A stretch of DNA of 17,912 bases from Campylobacterota bacterium (GTDB taxonomy: Bacteria; Campylobacterota; Campylobacteria; Campylobacterales; Sulfurovaceae): the NCBI GenBank assembly GCA_022600655.1, contig JAHZJZ010000283.1:1-17912 (forward strand), read 5' to 3'. Position numbers and translations under genes: made by a program. This document shows, in pieces, positions 1-7,337 of the stretch (position 1 is the stretch's first letter; each line of letters opens with the position of its first letter). Below the pieces are notes generated by a model that was given only the letters and a program-made list of their open reading frames with translations, had not been told where the DNA came from and did not search any database.

Positions 1-1
1 T

Positions 2-937
2 ATTGAACGTGTACTCATTTTTTCGATATTAGAAAGAGGTACTAAAAAAGAGGTCAATTTTGATAAAGAGATATATCGTGTAAAAGATAAAATACACTTT
101 GTTAAGTTACTAGATATCTACTATTTGGGAACGAAATATCTTATTATTGAAGTTGATGAAGATAGAAGTTGGTATACCGATACTATTATTAATATCATTG
201 CCATTGGAACCATTACCCTATTGATTTTGGGTATTTTTGGACTCTTCTTTGTGAAGCTTTTTTTACGACCTATGAAAAACTCTATTGAACTGCTTGATAA
301 CTTTATTAAAGATACGACACATGAATTAAACACACCTATCTCTGCAATTTTAGCCAATATAGAGATGATGGATACCTCTATTATGGCGGAGAAAAATATT
401 AAAAAACTCTCTAGAATTAATATCGCTGCTAAAACTGTCTCTCATCTCTATCAAGATTTGACCTTTTTGGTACTAGGACATCAGACGCAGTCTAGAGATG
501 AGTGGATAGAGTTAAAAGAGTTAATTGAGTCAAGAGTTGAATATTTCTCTGTTTTGGCAACATCAAAACGTATAACATTCACTTTGGATTTGGAAGAGAA
601 GAAAATTTATATCGATGCAGCTAAAATTGCCAGAGTTGTAGATAACTTAATTTCAAATGCTATTAAATACAATAAACGCTCAGGAAAAATAAAAATAGTA
701 CTACGTGAAGATTATCTTTTGGTAGCCGATACAGGTATAGGCATAGAAGAGGATAAAGTCTCAGCGATATTTGAACGATATAGTAGATTTAACAGTAGCG
801 AAGGTGGATTTGGAATTGGTCTAAATATTGTTAAAAGTATTATTGATGATTATGGTATGAAAATTCGTGTCAATTCTATTGTCAAACAGGGAACAACCAT
901 CAAAGTTTATTTTTCAAAAGGTGGAGCAGATGATTAA
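2..937 (+). CDS. Sensor histidine kinase, C-terminal part (5' end outside window)
   Basis: The reading frame is open to the left edge (from base 2), so this is the last 311 residues of a longer two-component sensor kinase; the TTG at 125 is internal. In order, what is visible is the end of a sensor region, one membrane helix (nt ~178-270, IINIIAIGTITLLILGIF), an H-box KDTTHELNTPI with the phospho-acceptor His at nt 320-322, a dimerisation helix pair, an N-box VVDNLISNAIKYNKR (nt ~635-680), a G1 box ADTGIGIEEDK (nt ~725-757) and a G2 box GFGIGLNIVKSI (nt ~806-841). All elements of a HisKA/HATPase_c kinase are intact. It presumably phosphorylates a response regulator encoded upstream of the window. 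The stop overlaps the next gene by 8 bp, so the two are translationally coupled. The signal sensed cannot be told from this fragment. Confidence 0.93.
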   Translation: MERVLIFSILERGTKKEVNFDKEIYRVKDKIHFVKLLDIYYLGTKYLIIEVDEDRSWYTDTIINIIAIGTITLLILGIFGLFFVKLFLRPMKNSIELLDNFIKDTTHELNTPISAILANIEMMDTSIMAEKNIKKLSRINIAAKTVSHLYQDLTFLVLGHQTQSRDEWIELKELIESRVEYFSVLATSKRITFTLDLEEKKIYIDAAKIARVVDNLISNAIKYNKRSGKIKIVLREDYLLVADTGIGIEEDKVSAIFERYSRFNSSEGGFGIGLNIVKSIIDDYGMKIRVNSIVKQGTTIKVYFSKGGADD

Positions 938-1286
938 AAAAATTGTATTACTGTTGTTATTAAGTACGGCAATATTTGCTGAACCTCTCAAAGAGCATGA
1001 AAAAGATAATATCTATACACGAAACTGTATCCCTTGTCATGAGTATCTTCCTTCTACTTTAGAGAGGCTTTTTATGTCTTATCTAAAGGTTTATAGTGGG
1101 GAGTTTACCTTTAAAGAGACCCTTAAAGCTTTTTTACGTAAACCAGATGTAGAGATGTCTGCAATGTCCGATATCTTCTTAGACCGTTTTTCTGTCAAAG
1201 ATAAAAGTGATCTAAGTGATGAAGAGATAGAAGAGGCTGTCAATATCTATTGGGAGATGTATAACGTGCGTAATAAATTACGCTAA
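930..1286 (+). CDS. Small exported c-type haem protein (CxxCH)
   Basis: A 118-residue protein with a Sec signal peptide (MIKK, then a Leu-rich core, cleavage probable after IFA near residue 17) and one haem-c motif CIPCH about 20 residues into the mature part. The rest is mainly helical and acidic with no other motif I recognise; the MSAM segment near residue 72 could supply an axial Met. The ATG at 930 is chosen because it starts an ideal signal peptide and has AAGG/GGAG (918-926) upstream; starting earlier in the frame would add residues that only shadow the kinase. It overlaps the kinase stop by 8 bp, so the two are probably made together. A small monohaem cytochrome tied to a sensor kinase could be an electron carrier or a redox/ligand-sensing partner; the sequence does not decide this. 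Confidence 0.8.
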   Translation: MIKKIVLLLLLSTAIFAEPLKEHEKDNIYTRNCIPCHEYLPSTLERLFMSYLKVYSGEFTFKETLKAFLRKPDVEMSAMSDIFLDRFSVKDKSDLSDEEIEEAVNIYWEMYNVRNKLR

Positions 1287-1300
1287 AAGTATTATTCTGC

Positions 1301-1306
1301 TACAAT
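1301..1306 (+). promoter_or_regulatory. Possible -10 box of the metG promoter
   Basis: TACAAT in the context ctgcTACAATtgcc, in the 68-bp gap before metG. It resembles the gcTATAATc boxes found before dapD, trpD and atpB in this window. No -35 hexamer is visible, as is usual for sigma-70 promoters in this phylum. The match is one base off consensus, so the call is tentative. Confidence 0.4.
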
Positions 1307-1354
1307 TGCCACCATTTTAAAATATAAACTCATTTGTTTAAGGAACCACTCACA

Positions 1355-3302
1355 ATGTCTTGTCATAAATCATATATTTACTACCCCAATTTACTACGTT
1401 AACGATGTCGCTCACATAGGTCACGCTTACACCACTATTATCGCTGATACACTAGCACGATACGCACGACTTATTGGTCAAGAGACTTTTTTCTTAACAG
1501 GAACCGATGAACATGGTCAAAAAATAGAAGAGTCAGCTAAAAAAAGAGGCAAAGAGACCAAAGCTTATGCTGATGAAATCTCGGCTACTTTTAGAGATCT
1601 TTGGGATGAGTTTGATATCTCTTATGATAAGTTCATACGAACTACTGATGAAGACCATAAAACAGGTGTTCAAAAAGCTTTTTCTAAGATGCATGATAAT
1701 GGTGATGTCTATAAAGATAAATACCAAGGTCACTACTGTATCTCATGTGAGACCTTTTTCCCTGAAGTTCAACTGGTCGATGGCGAATTTTGTCCAGACT
1801 GTGGTAAAAGTACCAGCATCGTTGAAGAGGAGAGCTACTTCTTTAGACTCTCTGCGTATGAAGATAAGCTTTTGGCATGGTACCGAGACAATCCAGAGTG
1901 TATCTTACCAAAGAGCAAACGAAATGAGGTGATTCGTTTTGTAGAGGGTGGACTGAATGACCTCTCTATTACACGAACCTCTTTTGACTGGGGGGTTAAA
2001 CTTCCAGAGCAGTTCAATGACCCAAAACATGTGATGTATGTTTGGTTGGATGCACTTATGAACTATGTAACTGCACTGGGGTATGGAACTGATGATAAAA
2101 ATATCGACTTCTGGCCAGCCAGAGTTCATCTTATCGGTAAAGATATTTTACGCTTCCACGCTATCTACTGGCCAGCATTCTTGATGAGTTTAGATTTACC
2201 TCTACCAAAACATATCGGAGCTCACGGTTGGTGGACACGAAATGGTGAGAAGATGAGTAAATCAAAAGGGAATGTGGTCAACCCTAAAGAGGTTGCTGAC
2301 GCGTATGGTTTAGAGAACTTCCGTTACTTTATGCTTCGTGAAGTACCATTTGGTGGAGATGGTGACTTCTCACAAACAGCACTAATCGATAGAATCAACT
2401 CTGATTTAGGAAATGACCTAGGAAATCTGCTTAACCGACTAATCGGTATGAGTGGAAAATACTTTGAGGGTAGAGTAGAGTGCGACTTGGTGGGTAAATA
2501 CTATCAAGCAGAACTCGATGAGGTTAATCGCTCAATTGATAGACTTGAACCAATGCTTTTTGAGCTTCAACTTCATAAATATCTTGAAGAGCTGTGGCGA
2601 CCACTTACCGTAGCCAACAGAGCTATCGATAAGTATCAACCATGGGTGATGATAAAAGAGGGTAAAACCGAAGAGACTATGGCACTTAATGGACTAATAG
2701 CGATGATTTTAGCACAAGTCTCACTTATGCTACACTCTTTTATGCCAAAGACCACTACAACCATTGCTAACGCTTTAGGGTTTGAGATTACCCCTGAGAG
2801 CTTTGAAGCATTGATTCGTAACAATGGTATCTTAGAGCCATTTGTAACAGCTAAAAGAGAGCCACTCTTCCCTAGAATCGAAGAGCAACTCTTAGTAGAG
2901 AAAAAGCCAGTTGAAGAGGCTAAACCAGCTAAAGAAGAGAAGAAAAAAGAGGGTTCTAAAAAAGAAGAAGGTATCGCTCTGATTGGCATCGACCAGTTCT
3001 TTGAGACCTCTTTAAAAATTGGAACCATCATTAAAGCTGAAGAGGTGAAAAAGAGTAAAAAACTTCTACTTCTTCAAGTAGACATCGGTGAAGATGAACC
3101 TAGACAGGTAGTAGCAGGAATTAAAGAGTGGTACGGTGCTGAAGAGTTAGTAGGAACACAAGCGTGTGTGGTCGCCAACCTTAAACCAGCTAAACTGATG
3201 GGTATGAAGAGTGAGGGGATGCTCCTTGCAGCTAAAGATGGTGATGGACTCTGTTTGATTCGTCCAGAAAAACCAAAAACTATCGGTACTCCGATAAGCT
3301 AG
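1355..3302 (+). CDS. metG: Methionyl-tRNA synthetase, with a frame break in codons 1-7
   Basis: Charges tRNA-Met with methionine in the cytoplasm. From nt 1374 the frame encodes a full class I enzyme: the HIGH box (HIGH, nt 1413-1424) in a typical TTPIYYVNDVAHIGHAY context, a zinc knuckle with two CxxC pairs (CISC and CPDC, nt ~1740-1803), KMSKS at 2250-2264, the anticodon-binding helical domain, a Lys/Glu-rich linker (~2900-2970) and a C-terminal EMAPII/Trbp-like tRNA-binding domain (~2980-3295), about 649 residues in all. The expected start, ATG 1355 with AAGGA at 1340-1344, lies one frame off. Read from there it gives 15 codons and stops at TAA 1400-1402. The catalytic frame has no ATG, GTG or TTG before 1689, which would delete the HIGH box. 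One extra base between 1355 and 1374 explains this; for example, dropping one A of AAA gives MSCHNHIFTTPIYY. Because the gene is essential, a sequence error is most likely. Confidence 0.93.
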
Positions 3303-3309
3303 GGTGTTT

Positions 3310-4290
3310 ATGAAAATAGAAGACTTACTAAATTTAACCTCAGGAACAGTGATTTCTGAACCAACCATTACAGCCGTTAACTCAGTGACTGTTTACCCTT
3401 CAAAAATAGAAGAGGGTGACCTTTTTATATCGAATGACCCTACAGAGATAGCCTCTGCTTTAGAGCATGGAGCGTATGCTATTATCTTCTCTGACCCAGC
3501 TGTTAAGATTACCGACAGTGAAGTGGCATGGATACAGGTTGAAGATATTCAAAAAGCAGCTTTTAAACTGATTCGTTATGTACTTATTAGCCGTGAAGCA
3601 AGTTTTTACTTGTTTACTGAGCATGAGTTGTCGTTCTTTAAAATGGTAGTAACGCAAAAAGGAAACATCGAAATTCTTCCAGATGATTGGCGAAAGATGT
3701 TTGAAAAAATTCTCAACTCCTCACAAAAGATGTTCATTGGAACCAACAGTGAACTGATGAAGATGATAAAACCCGATGTCACTACCATGAACAAAGAGGC
3801 AAGTTGTGAAATCATCACCGATACACTCTTTAGAACCACTTTTAAAATCAATAGCTACATCTACCAAGAGAAAGAGATTACCCCATTTCATGTAGACTAC
3901 CTACAACGCATTGCTGAGTTCTGTGACAAACATGACTTACCGTATGACTTTGACAGAGTTAAATACACCAAACACTTTACCCCTGTATTTATCGACGGAT
4001 TTTTAAATGTCATGAAGCCAAGCAAAAGTGACAAAGTAGCCATTTTTACCGATAACTTAAAAGATATCTACGAAGCCAGAGAGTATGTACGGTACAATGG
4101 TGCATGGGTAAAAACCATTGTGATGACTCCCCCTAAGACTAAAGTAGATGGTGTCGATAGACCAAGCTGGTATGAAAATGTCGATGAGGCTCGTGAGATT
4201 TTAAAAAATGCCTATTTTAACTATGCCTTTGTTTATGCTCTTGATAGAGGTATGTTGCCTAAGATTAAAGAGGAGTATTCGCTTTTTTAA
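3310..4290 (+). CDS. Conserved protein with Mur-ligase-like N-terminal domain, function unknown
   Basis: A 326-residue cytoplasmic protein. Roughly residues 1-105 resemble the small N-terminal UDP-substrate domain of Mur ligases such as MurE/MurF: a valine-rich strand followed by PSKIEEGDLFIS and then ALEHGAYAIIFSD, where the family has the GDLFVA and GA-A-V patterns. No ATP-binding GTNGKTT loop follows, so the central catalytic domain is absent and ligase activity is not expected. The C-terminal part (residues ~225-326) looks like an alpha/beta fold (VAIFTDNLKDIYEAREYV, then WVKTIVMTPP) but I do not recognise it. It starts 7 bp after the metG stop and so is co-transcribed; my recollection that a hypothetical gene follows the methionyl-tRNA synthetase gene in other Campylobacterota is weak. 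The ATG at 3310 is preferred to the GTG at 3304, which is only two codons upstream. A stem-loop terminator follows. Confidence 0.75.
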   Translation: MKIEDLLNLTSGTVISEPTITAVNSVTVYPSKIEEGDLFISNDPTEIASALEHGAYAIIFSDPAVKITDSEVAWIQVEDIQKAAFKLIRYVLISREASFYLFTEHELSFFKMVVTQKGNIEILPDDWRKMFEKILNSSQKMFIGTNSELMKMIKPDVTTMNKEASCEIITDTLFRTTFKINSYIYQEKEITPFHVDYLQRIAEFCDKHDLPYDFDRVKYTKHFTPVFIDGFLNVMKPSKSDKVAIFTDNLKDIYEAREYVRYNGAWVKTIVMTPPKTKVDGVDRPSWYENVDEAREILKNAYFNYAFVYALDRGMLPKIKEEYSLF

Positions 4291-4311
4291 TATCACCTTA
4301 TTTTCTTTTTC

Positions 4312-4335
4312 AAGAGTACTTACCTAAGTACTCTT
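4312..4335 (+). terminator. Stem-loop terminator after the metG unit
   Basis: A perfect inverted repeat, AAGAGTACTTA / TAAGTACTCTT, arms 4312-4322 and 4325-4335. It is best read as a 10-bp stem with an ACCT loop, followed by a short pyrimidine tract (tcttct). It sits between the end of the metG operon (4290) and the dapD promoter (4362), where a terminator is expected. The T tract is weak. Confidence 0.7.
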
Positions 4336-4361
4336 TCTTCTAACCTATAAGCCAACTTCGC

Positions 4362-4367
4362 TATAAT
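4362..4367 (+). promoter_or_regulatory. dapD promoter -10 box
   Basis: A perfect TATAAT in cttcgcTATAATccc, about 38 bp before the dapD start, giving a transcript start near 4374. No -35 consensus is found 17 bp upstream; the same arrangement is seen before trpD and atpB. Confidence 0.7.
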
Positions 4368-4404
4368 CCCAAAATTATAATTTTTAGATATAAAGGCAAA
4401 ATAG

Positions 4405-5598
4405 ATGGCAATTGAAACTGTAAATTCAACAGAAGAGTTTAAAGCATTGGTAGAGGAAGTGAAGTCACAAGAGGGGTACAGAGACCCAATCGCATTTGGT
4501 ATTGCTAGAGTCGATAGAGGGCAGAAAAATGCAGATAAGGTGCTTCAGGCAAACTATGCACTGATTAATTGGAATGAGAACTTTGGTTCGGCTGCAGTGT
4601 TTATTAAGGCACTTAAAGAGGCTAGATGTGAGATTGACTGTTCTGGCACAGAGTTTGTAGCAACTATTAATGATGCGTTTGTCAAGAATGCAATGGCTGC
4701 GTTTGCTCCATACATTGGTGAAGCGATTGGTGAGGCTCATAAAAATGTACAAGTGATTAAAGCGTTAGCATCTATGGAAGATGTGGCGAAAAACTTTAGA
4801 ATTACATTCCTATTTGAAGAGGCAGCTCCAAAGAGTGTTGAGGCAGTTTATCTTAAACTTTATGCTCTTTCACAAAGCAAAGCAGGACTTAGAACACTAA
4901 ATCTTGATGGTGCATTCGGAATTCTTTCAAACGTTGCATGGGTAGGAAACACTCCATATGAGCTTGAGTACTTAAGAGAGAATGAAATCGAAATGAAACT
5001 TAACGGTACATTCCCAACGATTGACTCGGTAGATAAGTTCCCAAGATTCTTACAACATATTATCCCTGCAGATAATACCCGTATTTTAGAAGCGTCTAAA
5101 GTTAGAATGGGAGCTCAACTGGCAGCTGGAACAACGGTAATGCCAGGTGCATCGTACATTAACTTTAATGCTGGAACATTGGGACCTGTTATGGTAGAGG
5201 GTAGAATCTCTAGTTCTGCTATTGTTGGAAGTGGTTCAGATGTTGGTGGTGGTGCAAGTATCTTAGGTGTTCTTAGTGGTACGGATGGTAACCCAATCTC
5301 TATTGGTGAAAATACGCTTCTTGGTGCAAATTCAACTTGTGGTATTCCTTTAGGTGATGCGTGTATTATCGATGGTGGTGTGGCTATCTTTGCTGGAACT
5401 AAAGTTAAAATATCTGAAGCTCAATTAGCGAAAATTAACGAAGCAAACCCAGAGGCAAACCTTGAAGCTCAAGAGACCTATAGAGCTGATGCACTTCAAG
5501 GACTTAACGGTCTCCACTTTAGACAAAACTCGACAACAGGTGAGTTTGTTGTAAATAGAAGTACAAGAGAAGTAAAGCTTAACGCTGACCTTCACTAA
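4405..5598 (+). CDS. dapD: Tetrahydrodipicolinate N-succinyltransferase (long form)
   Basis: Transfers succinyl from succinyl-CoA to 2,3,4,5-tetrahydrodipicolinate in the succinylase branch of diaminopimelate/lysine synthesis, so it supplies peptidoglycan cross-links. The product is 397 residues, the long type found in Campylobacterota and some Gammaproteobacteria rather than the ~275-residue E. coli type. The N-terminal ~200 residues form the extension typical of this type. From about residue 225 (RILEASKVRMGAQLAAGTTVMPGASYINFNAG) the left-handed beta-helix of hexapeptide repeats is clear (VEGRISSSAIVGSGSDVGGG, ILGVLSGTDG, GENTLLGANS, LGDACIIDGG). The start at 4405 has a weak upstream AAGG (4393-4396) and is the first ATG after the promoter. 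It leads a three-gene group with the 77-aa gene 9 bp downstream. Confidence 0.95.
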   Translation: MAIETVNSTEEFKALVEEVKSQEGYRDPIAFGIARVDRGQKNADKVLQANYALINWNENFGSAAVFIKALKEARCEIDCSGTEFVATINDAFVKNAMAAFAPYIGEAIGEAHKNVQVIKALASMEDVAKNFRITFLFEEAAPKSVEAVYLKLYALSQSKAGLRTLNLDGAFGILSNVAWVGNTPYELEYLRENEIEMKLNGTFPTIDSVDKFPRFLQHIIPADNTRILEASKVRMGAQLAAGTTVMPGASYINFNAGTLGPVMVEGRISSSAIVGSGSDVGGGASILGVLSGTDGNPISIGENTLLGANSTCGIPLGDACIIDGGVAIFAGTKVKISEAQLAKINEANPEANLEAQETYRADALQGLNGLHFRQNSTTGEFVVNRSTREVKLNADLH

Positions 5599-5607
5599 GG
5601 ATAGAGT

Positions 5608-5841
5608 ATGGAAGAGTTAGACATAATTAAACGCGTTTTTCTTTTGGCAGTAGCCAAAAGAGAAGAGGGTGAGAGTATGAAAGATGTTTTAGAGACTTTG
5701 GTTAACACAGGTATGTTTGATTTAAAAGAGGGAAAGCAAGTTTTAAAAGAGCTTCGTGACTCTAAACATATTGTGGGTGAGAACCTCTCTATGACAGGTG
5801 CTATCGAAGCGGATAAAGCAGAAAAAGAGTTTAAGCAATAA
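5608..5841 (+). CDS. Small conserved protein of unknown function
   Basis: A 77-residue, soluble, highly charged and mostly helical protein (pI near neutral by eye) without Cys, signal peptide or membrane segment. It begins MEELDIIKRVFLLAVAKREE and ends in a Lys/Glu-rich helix. I do not recognise a family. The segment ETLVNTGMFDLKEGKQVLKELRDSKHI looks like a small winged-helix or helix-turn-helix arrangement (helix, hinge, helix, then a 'wing' with GENLSMTG), but that is inference. AAGGA overlapping the dapD stop provides the ribosome site, and the 9-bp gap indicates co-transcription with dapD. Codon use is like that of its neighbours. Confidence 0.75.
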   Translation: MEELDIIKRVFLLAVAKREEGESMKDVLETLVNTGMFDLKEGKQVLKELRDSKHIVGENLSMTGAIEADKAEKEFKQ

Positions 5842-5888
5842 ATATTTTTTTGGAAACGCAAACTTTAGTTGCGTAAAATAGTGGGCGA

Positions 5889-5920
5889 GGCTAAAGCCAT
5901 CGGTTCCGAAAGGAAGGAGC
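5889..5920 (+). other. Structured leader covering the ribosome site of the S4 gene
   Basis: Two short hairpins lie just before the ATG at 5925: GGCT-aa-AGCC (5889-5898) and TTCC-GAAA-GGAA (5904-5915), the latter a 4-bp stem closed by a GNRA tetraloop. The Shine-Dalgarno run AGGAAGGAG (5911-5919) overlaps the second stem. A 6-bp hairpin ACGCAA/TTGCGT (5856-5874) lies further upstream. Folding would partly hide the ribosome site. All stems are short, so chance is possible. Confidence 0.3.
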
Positions 5921-5924
5921 AAAA

Positions 5925-6170
5925 ATGCGAGTAGATAAATGGTTAGCCGCTGTTAATGTTATTAAAAGACGAACCATCGCTTCTGATATGGTCAAAAGTG
6001 GTGTGGTTTATGTTAATGGTATGAAAGCTAAAGCGAGTAAAAATGTTGCTGTTGGTGATAAGATAACCATTGAGTACCTTAAAGGTGCTAAAGAGTTTGA
6101 AGTGTTGCAGATACCTACTACAAAAACGATTCCCAAAAGTCAAAAAGAGTTGTTTGTTAAAGAGTTGTAA
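5925..6170 (+). CDS. S4-domain RNA-binding protein (HslR/RqcP type)
   Basis: An 81-residue protein that is almost wholly one S4 domain: MRVDKWLAAVNVIKRRTIASDMVKSGVVYVNG gives the helix pair and first strand (the family has RLDKWLW-RF-KTRS-A---V--G-V-VNG), followed by KASKNVAVGDKITIEY and a basic tail. Proteins of this type bind structured rRNA or tRNA; HslR and RqcP act on stalled 50S-peptidyl-tRNA complexes, which is family knowledge and not shown here. The canonical W after DKWL is an Ala here. The start has a strong AGGAAGGAG at 5911-5919. The gene is separated from the 77-aa gene by 83 bp of structured leader, and it is followed by a GTAG-type hairpin at 6176-6199. Confidence 0.88.
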   Translation: MRVDKWLAAVNVIKRRTIASDMVKSGVVYVNGMKAKASKNVAVGDKITIEYLKGAKEFEVLQIPTTKTIPKSQKELFVKEL

Positions 6171-6175
6171 TCTTT

Positions 6176-6199
6176 CGTGGGCAAGAATGCCCACGCTAC
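6176..6199 (-). repeat. REP-like element, family A (GTAG + 8-bp hairpin)
   Basis: On the minus strand this reads GTAG directly followed by CGTGGGCA-ttct-TGCCCACG, a perfect 8-bp stem with a 4-base loop; on the plus strand the hairpin is 6176-6195 and CTAC is 6196-6199. It starts five bases after the S4-gene stop and ends 14 bp before the trpD -10 box. There is no T tract after the stem on the plus strand, so it is a poor intrinsic terminator, although it could protect the 3' end of the mRNA. The GTAG-hairpin architecture is shared with the elements at 7230-7329 and 11276-11299. Confidence 0.7.
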
Positions 6200-6213
6200 A
6201 AATAATATTTTGC

Positions 6214-6219
6214 TATAAT
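6214..6219 (+). promoter_or_regulatory. trpD promoter -10 box
   Basis: A perfect TATAAT in tttgcTATAATtaatt, 34 bp before the trpD start, without a -35 consensus. It lies immediately downstream of the REP-like element, whose hairpin occupies the region upstream of the promoter. Confidence 0.7.
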
Positions 6220-6253
6220 TAATTAATCAAAATATTTATTATTGGAGAATATC

Positions 6254-7234
6254 ATGACCAGCACTAAAGAACAATTTGAAAAACTATTTAATAATGAACT
6301 TTCTACTGAAGATGCACGAGCATTTTTAGTTGACCTTTATGAAAAAGGTGAAACTTTTGAAGATATAGCCACAGCTGCCTCTGTGATGCGTGAACACTCA
6401 GTTAAACTTCCTATCTCTGAACTTTTGCAAGAAAAAGCCATTGATGTTGTGGGTACAGGTGGTGATAAGAGTGGAAGCTTTAATATCTCGACTACGGTTT
6501 CACTACTTTTAGCATCACTTGGTTCAGTTGTCGCTAAACATGGTAATAGAAGCATCACCTCAAATTCAGGTTCGGCAGATGTTTTAGAGAGCTTGGGTGT
6601 GAATCTTAACTTAACACCAGAGCAACAAGTTAAAATGTTGGAAGAGACAGGATTCTGTTTTATCTTTGCGATGAATCATCACCCTGCTATGAAGCATATT
6701 ATGCCTATTCGAAAATCAATTGAGCATCGAACTATCTTTAATATTTTAGGTCCTTTAACCAATCCTGCAGGAGCAAAGAAGTATCTTTTAGGTGTGTTTG
6801 ACCCAGAGTATATAGAGCGTATGGCAAAAGCACTGGTTGAGCTTGAAGCATCACGAGCTTTTGTGGTAAGTTCAAATGATGGAATGGATGAAATCTCTAT
6901 AGCGACCACAACACCATTTGCCTATGTTGAGGGTGGTATAGTCTCTCAAGGTATAATTGACCCTGAAGGATTTGGATTTAAACTCGCACCCAAAGAGGCA
7001 ATACTTGGTGGAAGTGCTAGTGATAATGGACAGATAACACGTGATATTTTCACAGGTGAGTCCAATGATGCCATGAGAGATATAGTTATTTTAAATGCTG
7101 GATTTGCACTTTTTACCGATGGTAAAGCACGAGATATTCAAGAGGCATTTGAGATGGCAAGGCATGGGCTTGAGAGTGGTAAGGCTAGAGAGCATTTAGA
7201 GCTTATCGCTAAAGTGTCGAATGGTTTTATGTAG
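6254..7234 (+). CDS. trpD: Anthranilate phosphoribosyltransferase
   Basis: Second committed step of tryptophan synthesis: joins anthranilate to PRPP to give phosphoribosyl-anthranilate. The 326-residue product carries the diagnostic motifs in order: VVGTGGDKSGSFNIST (residues ~65-80, PRPP/phosphate loop), KHGNRSITSNSGSADVLESLG (~95-115), the HHPAMKHIMPIRKSI segment and FNILGPLTNPA. ATG 6254 is chosen over the in-frame TTG at 6242 because GGAG (6244-6247) is correctly spaced for 6254. It stands alone, not next to other trp genes. Its TAG stop (7232-7234) is formed by the GTAG of the inverted-repeat element that begins at 7230-7231, so the element's insertion may have set the present C-terminus (ends KVSNGFM). 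Confidence 0.95.
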   Translation: MTSTKEQFEKLFNNELSTEDARAFLVDLYEKGETFEDIATAASVMREHSVKLPISELLQEKAIDVVGTGGDKSGSFNISTTVSLLLASLGSVVAKHGNRSITSNSGSADVLESLGVNLNLTPEQQVKMLEETGFCFIFAMNHHPAMKHIMPIRKSIEHRTIFNILGPLTNPAGAKKYLLGVFDPEYIERMAKALVELEASRAFVVSSNDGMDEISIATTTPFAYVEGGIVSQGIIDPEGFGFKLAPKEAILGGSASDNGQITRDIFTGESNDAMRDIVILNAGFALFTDGKARDIQEAFEMARHGLESGKAREHLELIAKVSNGFM

Positions 7235-7329
7235 GGTGTAGTCCCCGACTACACCGTGCTTATAATATTTAAAATATATTAAAATTTTTAATTTTAATTT
7301 GATGGTGTAGTCGGGGACTACACCCTACA
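7230..7329. repeat. REPIN/BIME-like paired REP element, family B
   Basis: Two perfect 26-bp arms in inverted orientation (7230-7255 and 7304-7329) flank a 48-bp AT-rich core. Each arm is itself a REP-like unit: GTAG (7231-7234; as CTAC at 7325-7328 in the right arm) abutting a perfect 9-bp hairpin GGTGTAGTC-ccc-GACTACACC. The core holds its own palindrome TTAAAATT-ttt-AATTTTAA (7279-7297) and a TATAAT at 7261-7266 that could act as a -10 for tsaE. The element takes up the whole gap between the trpD stop and the tsaE Shine-Dalgarno (AGGAAGG 7329-7335). In RNA the arms could form either two hairpins or one 26-bp stem. Confidence 0.85.
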
Positions 7330-7337
7330 GGAAGGTA

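Noticed and set aside
867..929. An earlier start for the small haem protein inside the kinase gene
   Set aside because: The added residues come from the kinase G2-box region read in another frame and would spoil the signal peptide.
2636..3031. Long antisense open frame opposite metG (and similar frames opposite napA, trpD and dapD)
   Set aside because: They mirror well-supported genes, have no ribosome site, and their products show no recognisable pattern.
1689..3302. Methionyl-tRNA synthetase starting at ATG 1689
   Set aside because: This would remove the HIGH box and most of the catalytic fold, while the same frame upstream encodes exactly that part.
5880..5924. Resemblance of the S4-gene leader (TTCCGAAAGGAAGGAGC, AAAGCC) to the SRP RNA core or to a c-di-GMP-I riboswitch
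   Set aside because: The tetraloop is GAAA and the flanking asymmetric loop of SRP RNA is missing; the c-di-GMP-I element needs two long helices and more sequence than is available before the ATG.
6176..6195. The hairpin after the S4 gene as an intrinsic terminator
   Set aside because: No T tract follows the stem on either strand close enough for termination, and the abutting CTAC/GTAG matches the REP-like design better.
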